Assembly: GCA_017619635.1 (NCBI GenBank)
Contig: JAFZRZ010000029.1
Span: forward strand, 1-64,000
From: Lachnospiraceae bacterium
GTDB lineage: Bacteria > Bacillota > Clostridia > Lachnospirales > Lachnospiraceae
DNA length: 64,000 nt
Direction of reading: 5' to 3'
Shown: positions 26,282-34,926 of the stretch, one piece after another
How positions within the stretch are numbered: position 1 is the stretch's first letter
Layout of the letters: each line of letters starts with the position of its first letter
The notes under the pieces: model-generated
Databases searched by the model: none
What the model was told of the DNA's origin: nothing
Seen by the model: the letters and a program-made list of their open reading frames with translations, nothing else
Position numbers and translations under genes: made by a program

Positions 26282-27301
26282 TTATCTGTTGCCATACATC
26301 TTCTCGTAATAATTCTGATATTCGCCTGATATGATAGGCTCCCACCAGTCTTTATTGTCCAGGTACCACTGAATGGTCTTCTTAATACCGTCAGCGAACT
26401 TTGTCTCAGGAAGCCATCCGAGCTCATTGTGGATCTTTGTGGGATCGATGGCATAACGCATGTCATGACCCTTTCTGTCCGTTACATATGTGATGAGGCT
26501 CTCAGGCTTGTTAAGTTCCTTACAGATGAGCTTTACAATATCGATATTCTTCATCTCATTATGTCCGCCGATGTTGTATACCTCACCGACTCTTCCCTTG
26601 TGTATAACAAGATCTATAGCCTTGCAGTGATCCTCAACATACAGCCAGTCTCTTACATTGATGCCTTCTCCGTAAACCGGAAGCGGCTTGTCATGAAGAG
26701 CATTTATTATCATAAGAGGTATCAGCTTCTCAGGGAAGTGATACGGTCCGTAGTTGTTCGAGCAGCGGCTGATACTTACGGGAAGTCCGTATGTCCTGTG
26801 GTAAGCTAAAACCAGAAGGTCTGCGCCTGCCTTTGATGAACTGTAGGGACTGCTCGTGTGTATGGGAGTCTCCTCGGTAAAGAACAGATCGGGTCTGTCA
26901 AGAGGAAGGTCTCCGTATACCTCATCAGTTGATACCTGATGGTATCTCTTTATGCCGTACTTTCTGCAGGCATCCATCAAAACTGCAGTACCCATTATAT
27001 TGGTATCAAGGAAAACACCGGGATTCTCAATTGAACGGTCAACATGGCTCTCAGCCGCAAAGTTGACTACCATATCGGGATGCTCTTCCTCAAACAGTTT
27101 CTCAACTGCTTCCCTGTTAGTGATGCTCTCCTTTACAAATCTGAAGTTAGGATTGTCCATAACAGGTGCAAGTGTAGACATGTTTCCTGCATATGTAAGA
27201 CAATCAAGACATATTATCCTGTAATCGGGATATTTGTTTAACATATGAAAAACAAAATTACTGCCTATGAAACCGGCTCCGCCCGTAACTATTATATTCA
27301 T
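26282..27301 (-). CDS. rfbB: dTDP-glucose 4,6-dehydratase
   Basis: Converts dTDP-glucose to dTDP-4-keto-6-deoxyglucose, the branch point to rhamnose and other deoxysugars. It is a short-chain dehydrogenase of 339 residues from the ATG at 27301, with Rossmann motif TGGAGFIGSNF, STDEVYGDL, and the YSSSKAGADLL catalytic Tyr/Lys. An upstream in-frame start at 27340 is possible, but GGAG stands directly before the ATG chosen. No rfbA, rfbC or rfbD is nearby, so the rest of the pathway must be elsewhere. Confidence 0.92.
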   Translation of the reverse strand: MNIIVTGGAGFIGSNFVFHMLNKYPDYRIICLDCLTYAGNMSTLAPVMDNPNFRFVKESITNREAVEKLFEEEHPDMVVNFAAESHVDRSIENPGVFLDTNIMGTAVLMDACRKYGIKRYHQVSTDEVYGDLPLDRPDLFFTEETPIHTSSPYSSSKAGADLLVLAYHRTYGLPVSISRCSNNYGPYHFPEKLIPLMIINALHDKPLPVYGEGINVRDWLYVEDHCKAIDLVIHKGRVGEVYNIGGHNEMKNIDIVKLICKELNKPESLITYVTDRKGHDMRYAIDPTKIHNELGWLPETKFADGIKKTIQWYLDNKDWWEPIISGEYQNYYEKMYGNR

Positions 27302-27348
27302 GTTATCTCCTCTCTTATCAGGTCTTAAGATACAGACCACATTAACTA

Positions 27349-27376
27349 ATTTTATCAGATTCCGTGATATTTACAA
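27349..27376 (-). promoter_or_regulatory. Promoter for the rfbB-led operon
   Basis: A -35 TTGTAA (27371-27376) and a -10 TAAAAT (27349-27354) are spaced by 16 bases, with a TG extension before the -10. It lies just after the rsgA stop codon, so the rfbB group is likely transcribed separately. Confidence 0.5.
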
Positions 27377-27388
27377 CCCTGTCAGGCA

Positions 27389-28270
27389 TTATCTGAAGCG
27401 TTTTTGACTCTCTTCACACTCTTTTAAAAGAAGCAGATAGTTCTCATATCTGACTTTGCTTATCTCTCCCCTGTCAACAGCTGCTTTAACACCGCATACA
27501 GGCTCGTTTTTATGAACACAGTCATCATATCTGCACTCACTCTCAAATGGTACAAATTCATCGTAATAGCTCTTAAGATCCACGCTTGTGACATCAAACA
27601 AAGAAAGTGATGAGAATCCCGGTGTGTCAAAGATATATGAGTTCTCGTCTATGGCGATCAGCTCACTGTGACGCGTGGTGTGCTTTCCCCTGTCTATCTT
27701 TTCAGATATCTCTCCTGTTTCAACCTCTTTTTGATCCTGGATGAGATTTATTAAAGTTGATTTTCCCACACCGCTCGGACCTGCTACTGTGGTCGTCTTT
27801 CCCCTCAAAAGCTCTTTGAGCTCATCCAGGCCCTCACCTGTCTTTGCAGATGTGAACAGCATCCTGTGTCCCGAAGCAGCGTATATCTTCTTTATCTCAC
27901 TTAGTTTCTCTTCATCCGCAAGGTCTGTTTTATTGAACGCTATGATACACGGTATATCATTCTGCTTCATAAGAATAAGAAACCTGTCCAGAAGATTGAA
28001 ATTCGGTTCAGGTTTCACAGATGCAAATATGACTAATGCCTGATCGACATTAGCCACATTTGGACGTATAAGACTGTTTCGCCTCTCCAGTATCAGGCTT
28101 ATGTTTCCGATCTTTCCTTCCTCATCGATGATGTCTATAAGACAGTCATCTCCGACAAGAGGTTTCTCGTTGTTCTTCCTGAAGACGCCCTTGGCCTTAC
28201 ACTCATATATATGATCGCCGGTGTGTACATAATAAAATCCGGCTATACCCTTTATTATCTTTCCCTGCAT
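27389..28270 (-). CDS. rsgA: Small-ribosomal-subunit biogenesis GTPase RsgA
   Basis: 293 residues of a circularly permuted GTPase that matures the 30S subunit. Order of motifs: an N-terminal OB-like region, G4 AFNKTD, G1 GPSGVGKSTL, then G3 DTPGFSS, ending in a zinc knuckle with CRYDDCVH and VCGV. This permuted order is diagnostic. It follows the PASTA kinase by eight bases, as in many Firmicutes where kinase, phosphatase and RsgA share an operon. Confidence 0.95.
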   Translation of the reverse strand: MQGKIIKGIAGFYYVHTGDHIYECKAKGVFRKNNEKPLVGDDCLIDIIDEEGKIGNISLILERRNSLIRPNVANVDQALVIFASVKPEPNFNLLDRFLILMKQNDIPCIIAFNKTDLADEEKLSEIKKIYAASGHRMLFTSAKTGEGLDELKELLRGKTTTVAGPSGVGKSTLINLIQDQKEVETGEISEKIDRGKHTTRHSELIAIDENSYIFDTPGFSSLSLFDVTSVDLKSYYDEFVPFESECRYDDCVHKNEPVCGVKAAVDRGEISKVRYENYLLLLKECEESQKRFR

Positions 28271-28278
28271 GTATATGC

Positions 28279-30378
28279 TTATTCCTCTGAGAATTTAACA
28301 GATCTTCTGACGGTCCTCTCTTCAGTAGTAGCTTCGGATGTGACTATATTTCCATCCCCATCCGTAGAAGTCGTACCCGGGATCGTCACGTTGTAGATTA
28401 TCGTGATGACTCCGTCACCGCTTCCTGTTATACCGGTTATGTTCATGGATACCGGGAATGAAGTGACAGTCTCTCTCTTTAACTCGATACCCTCAAGTGT
28501 GGAAAGGATGACCGTAGCCTCGCTTCCGGGTGCATACTCGCTGTCCTCGCTTCCGGGACTCTCGATGTTTCCTACATAGAAATATACTTTCTCACCGGTA
28601 CCGGTACTGATCCTCAGATCCACCTTGGTTCCGCTCTCAACAGTAACATCAGCCGCATAAGACTGGTAACATACCTTGTCTATGAGATTTGTATCGGGAT
28701 CTGTTGCTTCCGTAACAGCACCCACCTGAAGTCCGTGCTCAATGAGTACTGCTGTCGCATCCATCTCAGACATACCGATAACACTTGGAACCTTAACCTG
28801 TATTATCTCTGCGCCTGTGCTAACAGCAAGTACGATGGTATCCTGCTTGTCCACCTTTTCTCCTGCTGCGGGAGTCTGCTCAGCAACATTGCCTTTATCC
28901 ACTGTACTTGATGATACCTGTACCTTTTCTATGGTCTTAAAACCTTTGTTGTTGAGTGTCGCAACAGCCTGAGCATAGGACATGTTTATAACATTGGGAA
29001 CCTCTAATTTTCCCGCATCATTATCTTCTTTAGTCTCGGGAGAGGGTGTTTCCGTTACCACTGCGAGATTTTCCATCTCGTCTGTAACATCACCGCTACC
29101 TGTATTAAACTCAAACAGTCCGAAATGTCTTCCTACAAAGAAGATCACAAGTATTCCTATAACAAGAGCAGCTATGACCGCAAGAACGGTTGTAAGCTTC
29201 TCCATAAACTCATCCTGCTCTTCCGTATCCTGGACCTTGGGCTGTTTTCTTCTCTTATCCTGAGGTCTGATACTGTCAGGTCTTCTTTTGTTCTGAGCCG
29301 CTCTCTGTGCTTTTGAACCGCTCTTTTGAGCTGCAGCCTTGGAATTCTTTGCAGCCTGCTGTTTTGCATTCTTGGATGCTTTTCCCTTGGGAGTCTTCTT
29401 TCTTACAGGTGCATCAGAACTCTTTTCGGGAGTACGCATCCTTATATCATCGACAGCGATCCTCTCGGTCTTGCTCTTTATCTCTCTCATCTCGGTCTCA
29501 GATACCATCTTTGTTGCGGCATCGTCGTCCGGATCCACTATCTTAACAAAATCCTCATCAGGCTTCATAAGGGATTTTTTCAGATCCGTTATGAGTTCCG
29601 ACATGCTCTGATATCTTCTGTCAGGGCTCTTCTGGGTACACTTGAACACTATCTGCTCAACGCTTATCGGTATCTCGGCAACATATTCTCTCGGAGAAGG
29701 CATGGGCTCCTGTATATGTTTTATAGCTATTGCCACCGTGGTCTCACCGTTAAAAGGAACTCTTCCCGTTAACATCTCGAACATGGTTATACCAAGGCTG
29801 TAGATATCACTCTTCTCATCGGAGAAGCCGCCTCTTGCCTGTTCGGGAGATGTGTAATGAACAGATCCCATCACATTGCTGGTGATCGTATTCGAACTTA
29901 CCGCCTTAGCTATACCGAAATCGGTTACCTTAACCTTACCTTCCTTGGATATCATTATATTCTGTGGTTTGATATCCCTGTGGATGATATGGTTGTTGTG
30001 AGCCGCCTCTATACCCATGGAAACCTGTATGGCTATACTGATGGTCTCCTTGATGGAAAGCCGTGCTTTTTTCTCTATATACTTCTTGAGAGTGATACCC
30101 TCAACAAGCTCCATGACGATATAATGGGTGCCGCCTTCTTCTCCTACATCGTAAACATTTACGATATTGGGGTGCATCATACCTGCGGCAGCCTGTGCCT
30201 CGGTCTTAAACTTGGATACGAAATTGGCATTCTCGGCAAATTCCTGTTTAAGGACCTTAACGGCAACAAATCTGTTCAACTTACCGTCTTTGGCTTTATA
30301 TACATCCGACATTCCGCCGGTTCCAATCTTCTCCAGGATCTCGTAACGATCACCCAGTGTCATTCCGATCTTTATCAT
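28279..30378 (-). CDS. prkC: Membrane Ser/Thr kinase with PASTA domains
   Basis: 699 residues. The cytosolic Hanks-type kinase (1 to ~270) has GTGGMSDVYKAK, HRDIKPQNIM and DFGIAKAV. A basic Ala/Lys-rich juxtamembrane stretch (~330-390) precedes one transmembrane helix (~400-420). Two clear PASTA repeats follow (start LEVPNVINMSYAQA, and VPSVIGMSEMDA), then a beta-rich C-terminal domain with Thr-rich linkers. Muropeptide or lipid II fragments are the usual PASTA ligands. The kinase overlaps its phosphatase by four bases (ATGA). Only two PASTA units are evident, fewer than the three to four in Bacillus. Confidence 0.93.
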   Translation of the reverse strand: MIKIGMTLGDRYEILEKIGTGGMSDVYKAKDGKLNRFVAVKVLKQEFAENANFVSKFKTEAQAAAGMMHPNIVNVYDVGEEGGTHYIVMELVEGITLKKYIEKKARLSIKETISIAIQVSMGIEAAHNNHIIHRDIKPQNIMISKEGKVKVTDFGIAKAVSSNTITSNVMGSVHYTSPEQARGGFSDEKSDIYSLGITMFEMLTGRVPFNGETTVAIAIKHIQEPMPSPREYVAEIPISVEQIVFKCTQKSPDRRYQSMSELITDLKKSLMKPDEDFVKIVDPDDDAATKMVSETEMREIKSKTERIAVDDIRMRTPEKSSDAPVRKKTPKGKASKNAKQQAAKNSKAAAQKSGSKAQRAAQNKRRPDSIRPQDKRRKQPKVQDTEEQDEFMEKLTTVLAVIAALVIGILVIFFVGRHFGLFEFNTGSGDVTDEMENLAVVTETPSPETKEDNDAGKLEVPNVINMSYAQAVATLNNKGFKTIEKVQVSSSTVDKGNVAEQTPAAGEKVDKQDTIVLAVSTGAEIIQVKVPSVIGMSEMDATAVLIEHGLQVGAVTEATDPDTNLIDKVCYQSYAADVTVESGTKVDLRISTGTGEKVYFYVGNIESPGSEDSEYAPGSEATVILSTLEGIELKRETVTSFPVSMNITGITGSGDGVITIIYNVTIPGTTSTDGDGNIVTSEATTEERTVRRSVKFSEE

Positions 30379-31121
30379 CTACTCTTATCCTCTGCAAAGG
30401 GCTCAACAAGAACTACTGCGATATTGTCTTTTCCGCCATTGTTATTGGCAGCCTTGACAAGACTTTCAGCCTTCTCGACTATATCCCTCTGTCCCTGCAT
30501 GATCATACGTATCTCCTCGTCCTCAATCATGTTACTGAGTCCGTCGGAGCACATGAGTATGGTGTCTCCCTTGTTAAGTTTAACCTCAAAAAAGTCCACA
30601 TCAACATCATCCAACGCCCCGATAGCCCTGGTTATGATGTTCTTGTCCGGATGGTTACGTGCCATCTCTCTTTTTAGACCACCCATTCTTACCATCTCCT
30701 CAACAAGTGAGTGATCCCTGGTGATCTGCTTGATCTCCCTGTTATTTATAATGTACAGTCTGCTGTCTCCTACATTTGCCACGCAGAGTTTGTCTCCCTT
30801 TATCGTAGCTGCAACGACAGTAGTTCCCATACCGTTAAGTTCAGTTTCTTCTTCAGATTTTCTTCTGATAAGTGCGTTTGCACTCTTGATCGCCTTTTCC
30901 AATACAAAAACAGGTGACTCGTCTTCAGACTTGCTTATCTCGTCAACTATTGTCTCGATGGTATATCTGGATGCATAATCCCCGGCGTTGTGACCGCCCA
31001 TACCGTCTGCAACGAGGAACAGATTCTCAAGATGTCCAACCGGCATCTCTGATGTGTACACATAATCCTGATTAAGTTTTCTTCTCTTACCGATATCGGT
31101 TATAGAAAAAGTCTTAAGCAT
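30375..31121 (-). CDS. stp: PP2C-family protein phosphatase
   Basis: 248 residues from the ATG at 31121. A GTG at 31130 is in frame, but the GGTGAG before the ATG favours the shorter form. PP2C motifs: VADGMGGHNAGDYAS, the GTTVVAA region, ANVGDSRLY, DHSLVEEM and LMCSDGLSNMI, and the C-terminal GGKDNIAVVLV with metal-binding Asp. It reverses phosphorylation by the adjacent kinase. The four-base overlap with prkC keeps their ratio coupled. Confidence 0.93.
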   Translation of the reverse strand: MLKTFSITDIGKRRKLNQDYVYTSEMPVGHLENLFLVADGMGGHNAGDYASRYTIETIVDEISKSEDESPVFVLEKAIKSANALIRRKSEEETELNGMGTTVVAATIKGDKLCVANVGDSRLYIINNREIKQITRDHSLVEEMVRMGGLKREMARNHPDKNIITRAIGALDDVDVDFFEVKLNKGDTILMCSDGLSNMIEDEEIRMIMQGQRDIVEKAESLVKAANNNGGKDNIAVVLVEPFAEDKSR

Positions 31122-31174
31122 ATTTCTCACCGTTTTTTATATTAAGACGCAACAAAAGTAAGTTTACCGAAAAT

Positions 31175-32206
31175 CTACTCTTCAGTAAGCTTACGTCTTC
31201 TTAATTGTCCACAGGCACCGTCTATGTCCTGTCCCATTTCCCTTCTTATAGTAACATTTATTCCATTTTTTTCAAGTTTATTTTTAAATGCAATGATCGC
31301 TTCCCTGCTGCCGCGCCTGAAATCCCGCTCTTTTATGGGGTTTACGGGTATGAGGTTCACATGTGCCTTTACACGTGAGGCAAGTTTTGTTAAGCCTTCG
31401 AGGTCTTCCGGAGTGTCATTGACTCCCGCAACAAGACTGTATTCAAAGCTTATCCTTCTGCCTGTCTTTTCAAAATAATATGCACATGCCTCCATCAGTT
31501 CCTCAATGGAATACTTGTTTGCGATCGGCATCAGCTGTTTTCTCTTCTCATCCGTCACAGCATGCAGACTCAATGCCAGAGTAAGGGTGAGTTTCTCATC
31601 AGCCAACATCTTCATCTTCGGTACAAGACCGCATGTTGAGACAGTTATGTTTCTTCCGCTTATATTGAGTCCCTTTTCATCTGTAAGAAGCTTTACAAAT
31701 CTTATTAGATTATCATAGTTGTCAAGCGGCTCTCCCATGCCCATGACAACGACATTGGATATCCTCTCACCGGTGTAACGCGATATCGCATATATCTGAT
31801 CGAGCATCTCTGATGGTAAGAGCGATCTCTCACAGCCGTCTATTGTTGAGGCACAGAATCTGCACCCCATCCTGCATCCGACCTGGCTTGAAATACAGAC
31901 GCTGTTTCCGTGTTTGTATCTCATGAACACGCTTTCCACATAGTTTTTGTCAGAAAGCTCGAATAAAAACTTTATGGTGCCGTCAATGGCTGATTCCTGG
32001 GCTCTTTCCACTTTTAAAGAAGTGAATTCATACTCTGAAGAAAGCCTGTCTCTCAGATCCTTTGAAAGATTTGTCATCTCATCAAAAGATCTTACGAGTT
32101 TTACATGCATCCAGTCATATACCTGGCCTGCTCTGAATCTCTTAAGATCTTTTTGTAGGAATTCCTCTTCAAGTTCTTCTATTGTCAGTGATTTTATGTC
32201 AACCAA
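31175..32206 (-). CDS. rlmN: 23S rRNA/tRNA adenine-C2 methyltransferase
   Basis: 343 residues, a radical-SAM enzyme making m2A2503 in 23S rRNA and m2A37 in some tRNAs. The cluster motif is CRMGCRFCAST (about residue 115). The GMGEPLDNYDN loop and the C-terminal Cys in IDGACGQLR, which forms the covalent intermediate, are present. It overlaps rsmB by eight bases in the conserved fmt-rsmB-rlmN order. It is RlmN rather than Cfr by overall sequence and context. Confidence 0.95.
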   Translation of the reverse strand: MVDIKSLTIEELEEEFLQKDLKRFRAGQVYDWMHVKLVRSFDEMTNLSKDLRDRLSSEYEFTSLKVERAQESAIDGTIKFLFELSDKNYVESVFMRYKHGNSVCISSQVGCRMGCRFCASTIDGCERSLLPSEMLDQIYAISRYTGERISNVVVMGMGEPLDNYDNLIRFVKLLTDEKGLNISGRNITVSTCGLVPKMKMLADEKLTLTLALSLHAVTDEKRKQLMPIANKYSIEELMEACAYYFEKTGRRISFEYSLVAGVNDTPEDLEGLTKLASRVKAHVNLIPVNPIKERDFRRGSREAIIAFKNKLEKNGINVTIRREMGQDIDGACGQLRRRKLTEE

Positions 32207-33485
32207 TTCTCTTAAGCCTCGCTATAAAGAATCCGTCATGATCCTCATCCGGGAACACGGTTTTTACAAATTCCTGTTCAAACGGATGCTCTTTAACTAT
32301 ATATGCCACCTGTTCCTCATTTTCGGCTTTTCTCAAAGTGCAGGTGGAGTACATCAGATAACCGCCTTTTTTTACATACCGACACACATTATCTATTATC
32401 TTTCTCTGGAGTTCAACTATCGAATCCAGACTGTCTTTTGTCACATTGTTCTTGATGTCGGGTTTCTTGCTTATTACACCAAAACCGGAACACGGCACAT
32501 CCGCGATAACGATATCGGCATAGTCTTTAACGCTCTCATCAAACTTAGTTGCATCCCAGACTTTGACCGTGATGTTCTTTGCATTAAGCCTTTCAATGTT
32601 CTCCTCTATAAGAGAAGTCTTATACTCGGAAACATCTCTCGCTTCCACTTTTGCCCCCTTGCTCACGGCATGAAGGCTCTTTCCACCCGGAGCGGCACAT
32701 ACATCAAGAACGATATCCCCGTTTTTGATATGAGCATTCTCACAGACAAGCATGCTTGATGCATCCATAACGGTATATAATCCGCGTTTAAAACATTCCA
32801 GTCTGTCAAGATCACCCGTATTCTTAAGCTCGTAGGCATATGAGGGTTCTATGAGGCATCGAAACTGTACGCCCTCTCTCTCCCATTCATCCAATATCTC
32901 ATCTATATCACTCTTAAAGAGTTCCTCTCTTATCCTTACGGTAAGATGTCTCTCCTTTAAGCTGTGTTCGAGAATGTCTTTGGCTTTTTCCTCCCCGTAA
33001 TCCTCACGTAAGCTTTCAACAAGAAGTCCGCTTGCCGAATACGTTACGCTCAGATCATCAGACTTAAGGCAGTTCTCTTTCTCTCTTGAAACAGTTCTGA
33101 GCACTCCGTTTACGAATCCCGAAAGTGAAACAAACTTACGCTTCTTTGCAAGCTTTACAGCCTCATTTATGGCCGCACTGTCAGGAACACGGTCCATGTA
33201 GAGTATCTGATATACGCTCATCCTCAAAAGACATCTGATGAGATGTTTCATCTTCTCCACAGGGACTTTTGAGTATGTGTTTATCACGTGATCGAGTGTT
33301 ATCTCTCTTTCAAGCGTTCCCTCAAAGACTCTCTTTATGAATGCCTTGTCCTGTTCCTCAATGTAATTGTATTTATCAAGTACATTCTTTAAAAGGATAT
33401 GACTGAAGGTGTTGTTTCTGTTAACATCCAGCAACATCTCCAGGATCACTTCCCTGGTGTTTAACCTGTCACTCAAACTGATCAC
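32199..33485 (-). CDS. rsmB: 16S rRNA cytosine-C5 methyltransferase
   Basis: 428 residues. An N-terminal NusB-like helical domain (to ~145) precedes the SAM methyltransferase, with DVCAAPGGKSLHA, DVPCSGFGVISKKPDI (catalytic Cys) and YSTCTLRKAENE. It methylates C967-equivalent in 16S rRNA. It overlaps fmt by 17 bases and rlmN by 8, indicating coupled translation. Confidence 0.94.
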   Translation of the reverse strand: MISLSDRLNTREVILEMLLDVNRNNTFSHILLKNVLDKYNYIEEQDKAFIKRVFEGTLEREITLDHVINTYSKVPVEKMKHLIRCLLRMSVYQILYMDRVPDSAAINEAVKLAKKRKFVSLSGFVNGVLRTVSREKENCLKSDDLSVTYSASGLLVESLREDYGEEKAKDILEHSLKERHLTVRIREELFKSDIDEILDEWEREGVQFRCLIEPSYAYELKNTGDLDRLECFKRGLYTVMDASSMLVCENAHIKNGDIVLDVCAAPGGKSLHAVSKGAKVEARDVSEYKTSLIEENIERLNAKNITVKVWDATKFDESVKDYADIVIADVPCSGFGVISKKPDIKNNVTKDSLDSIVELQRKIIDNVCRYVKKGGYLMYSTCTLRKAENEEQVAYIVKEHPFEQEFVKTVFPDEDHDGFFIARLKRIG

Positions 33486-34395
33486 CCTCAGAAATCTTAT
33501 AACCTAACAGAAACGCTGACGTTTCCATTCTTTTCTTTCCTTCCAGCTGAACCTCAAAAATCTCAAGCGCACCCTTTCCGCATGCCACAGTGAAACTGTT
33601 CTTCTTTACATCGACAACGCTTCCGGGTTTTTCAGATACTGACTTTATCGCCTTTGCTCTCCATATCTTAAGCTGCTTTCCATCAAGTGAGGTAAATGCT
33701 GACGGCCAGGGATTTAATCCCCTCACATATCTTTCTATGACTGCAGAATCACCTGTCCAGTCGATCTTTCCCATATCCTTTTTGATCTTACCGCACTTGG
33801 TCGCTTTCGATTCATCCTGAAGTCTTGGCTTAACCTCTCCTTTGTCTATAAGATCGAGAGTCTCAACTATAAGCTCTGCACCCATTTTTGAGAGCCTGTC
33901 AAACAGGCTTCCTCCTGTCTCATCCTCTGCTATCTCATACTCTTTCTGAGTAAGGATCGCTCCGGTATCAACTCCGATATTCATCTGCTGGATGGTCACA
34001 CCGGTCACCTTTTCTCCGTCAAGTATGGCCTGCTGTATCGGTGCGGCACCCCTGTATTTTGGTAACAGCGATGCATGGATATTTACACATCCGTACTTAG
34101 GTATATCCAGGATCTCCTGTGATACTATCTGTCCGAATGCAGCCACAACATATATATCCGCCTCATATCTTTTCAGATATTCAACGTTTTCTACTTCTCT
34201 TATCTTTGCCGGCTGAAATACCGGTATGTCATGTTTTATCGCACATGCCTTGACTTCAGACATCTGAAGCTGTCCGCTTCTGCCCTTTGGTTTGTCAGGC
34301 TGTGTGACAACAAGTACTATATCGTGTCCCGCTTCTATAAGTGCCTCAAGCGCAGTCTCGGCAAAATCGGGAGTTCCCATGAAAACGATACGCAT
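33469..34395 (-). CDS. fmt: Methionyl-tRNA formyltransferase
   Basis: 308 residues. Formylates initiator Met-tRNA using 10-formyl-tetrahydrofolate. MGTPDFAETALEAL starts the protein. The catalytic signature HASLLPKYRGAAPIQQA (Asn-His-Asp region, about 108-125) and the C-terminal RNA-binding domain are present. It is adjacent to the canonical deformylase, with which it acts in sequence on nascent proteins. Confidence 0.95.
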   Translation of the reverse strand: MRIVFMGTPDFAETALEALIEAGHDIVLVVTQPDKPKGRSGQLQMSEVKACAIKHDIPVFQPAKIREVENVEYLKRYEADIYVVAAFGQIVSQEILDIPKYGCVNIHASLLPKYRGAAPIQQAILDGEKVTGVTIQQMNIGVDTGAILTQKEYEIAEDETGGSLFDRLSKMGAELIVETLDLIDKGEVKPRLQDESKATKCGKIKKDMGKIDWTGDSAVIERYVRGLNPWPSAFTSLDGKQLKIWRAKAIKSVSEKPGSVVDVKKNSFTVACGKGALEIFEVQLEGKKRMETSAFLLGYKISEGDQFE

Positions 34396-34407
34396 AGTTT
34401 TCCCCTT

Positions 34408-34896
34408 CTATTCTTCCTCGGTATTCTCGCTCTCTTCGCCCACATTTCTGATCTCACCGATGACCTTCTCTGTATATACGTGACCGTCAAGATGATCTAT
34501 CTCATGAAGCAGGGCTCTTGCCAAAAGCTCAGTGCCCTCAATGACCTGCTTTTCCATGTTTTCATCATAGTATTCAACCTTGACATAGTTTGGCCTTGTC
34601 ACATCACCGCATTTACCGGGAAGACTGAGACATCCTTCCGAACCTGTCTGTTCTCCGCTTGTCTCCAAAACCCTGGGATTTATGAGAAGGATCGGATCTT
34701 CATATGTCACGTCTATGACACAGATCCTTTTTAAAACACCTACCTGGGGAGCCGCAAGACCGACTCCGTTCGCATCATACATGGTCTCAAACATATCGTC
34801 TATGAGTTCCATTGTACGGGGTGTCACCTCTCTTACTTCCTTACATACTTTTTCAAGAACGGGATCACCGAACATTCTTATATTTCTTATAGCCAC
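34408..34896 (-). CDS. def: Peptide deformylase (canonical)
   Basis: 162 residues with all three motifs intact: GVGLAAPQVG, EGCLSLPG and LLHEIDHLDG. It removes the formyl group from nascent peptides. The start codon is GTG at 34896, with AAGGGG seven bases upstream. It lies between priA and fmt, the normal Firmicutes order. The other deformylase-like gene (22517-22930) has a changed motif I, so this is likely the main enzyme. Confidence 0.95.
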   Translation of the reverse strand: MAIRNIRMFGDPVLEKVCKEVREVTPRTMELIDDMFETMYDANGVGLAAPQVGVLKRICVIDVTYEDPILLINPRVLETSGEQTGSEGCLSLPGKCGDVTRPNYVKVEYYDENMEKQVIEGTELLARALLHEIDHLDGHVYTEKVIGEIRNVGEESENTEEE

Positions 34897-34926
34897 AACA
34901 TTACCCCTTTCTGACTACTGTCTGCA

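Noticed and set aside
29857..30714. A 285-codon open frame on the plus strand across prkC and stp
   Set aside because: It is antisense to two genes with unmistakable kinase and phosphatase motifs, and has no recognisable motif of its own.
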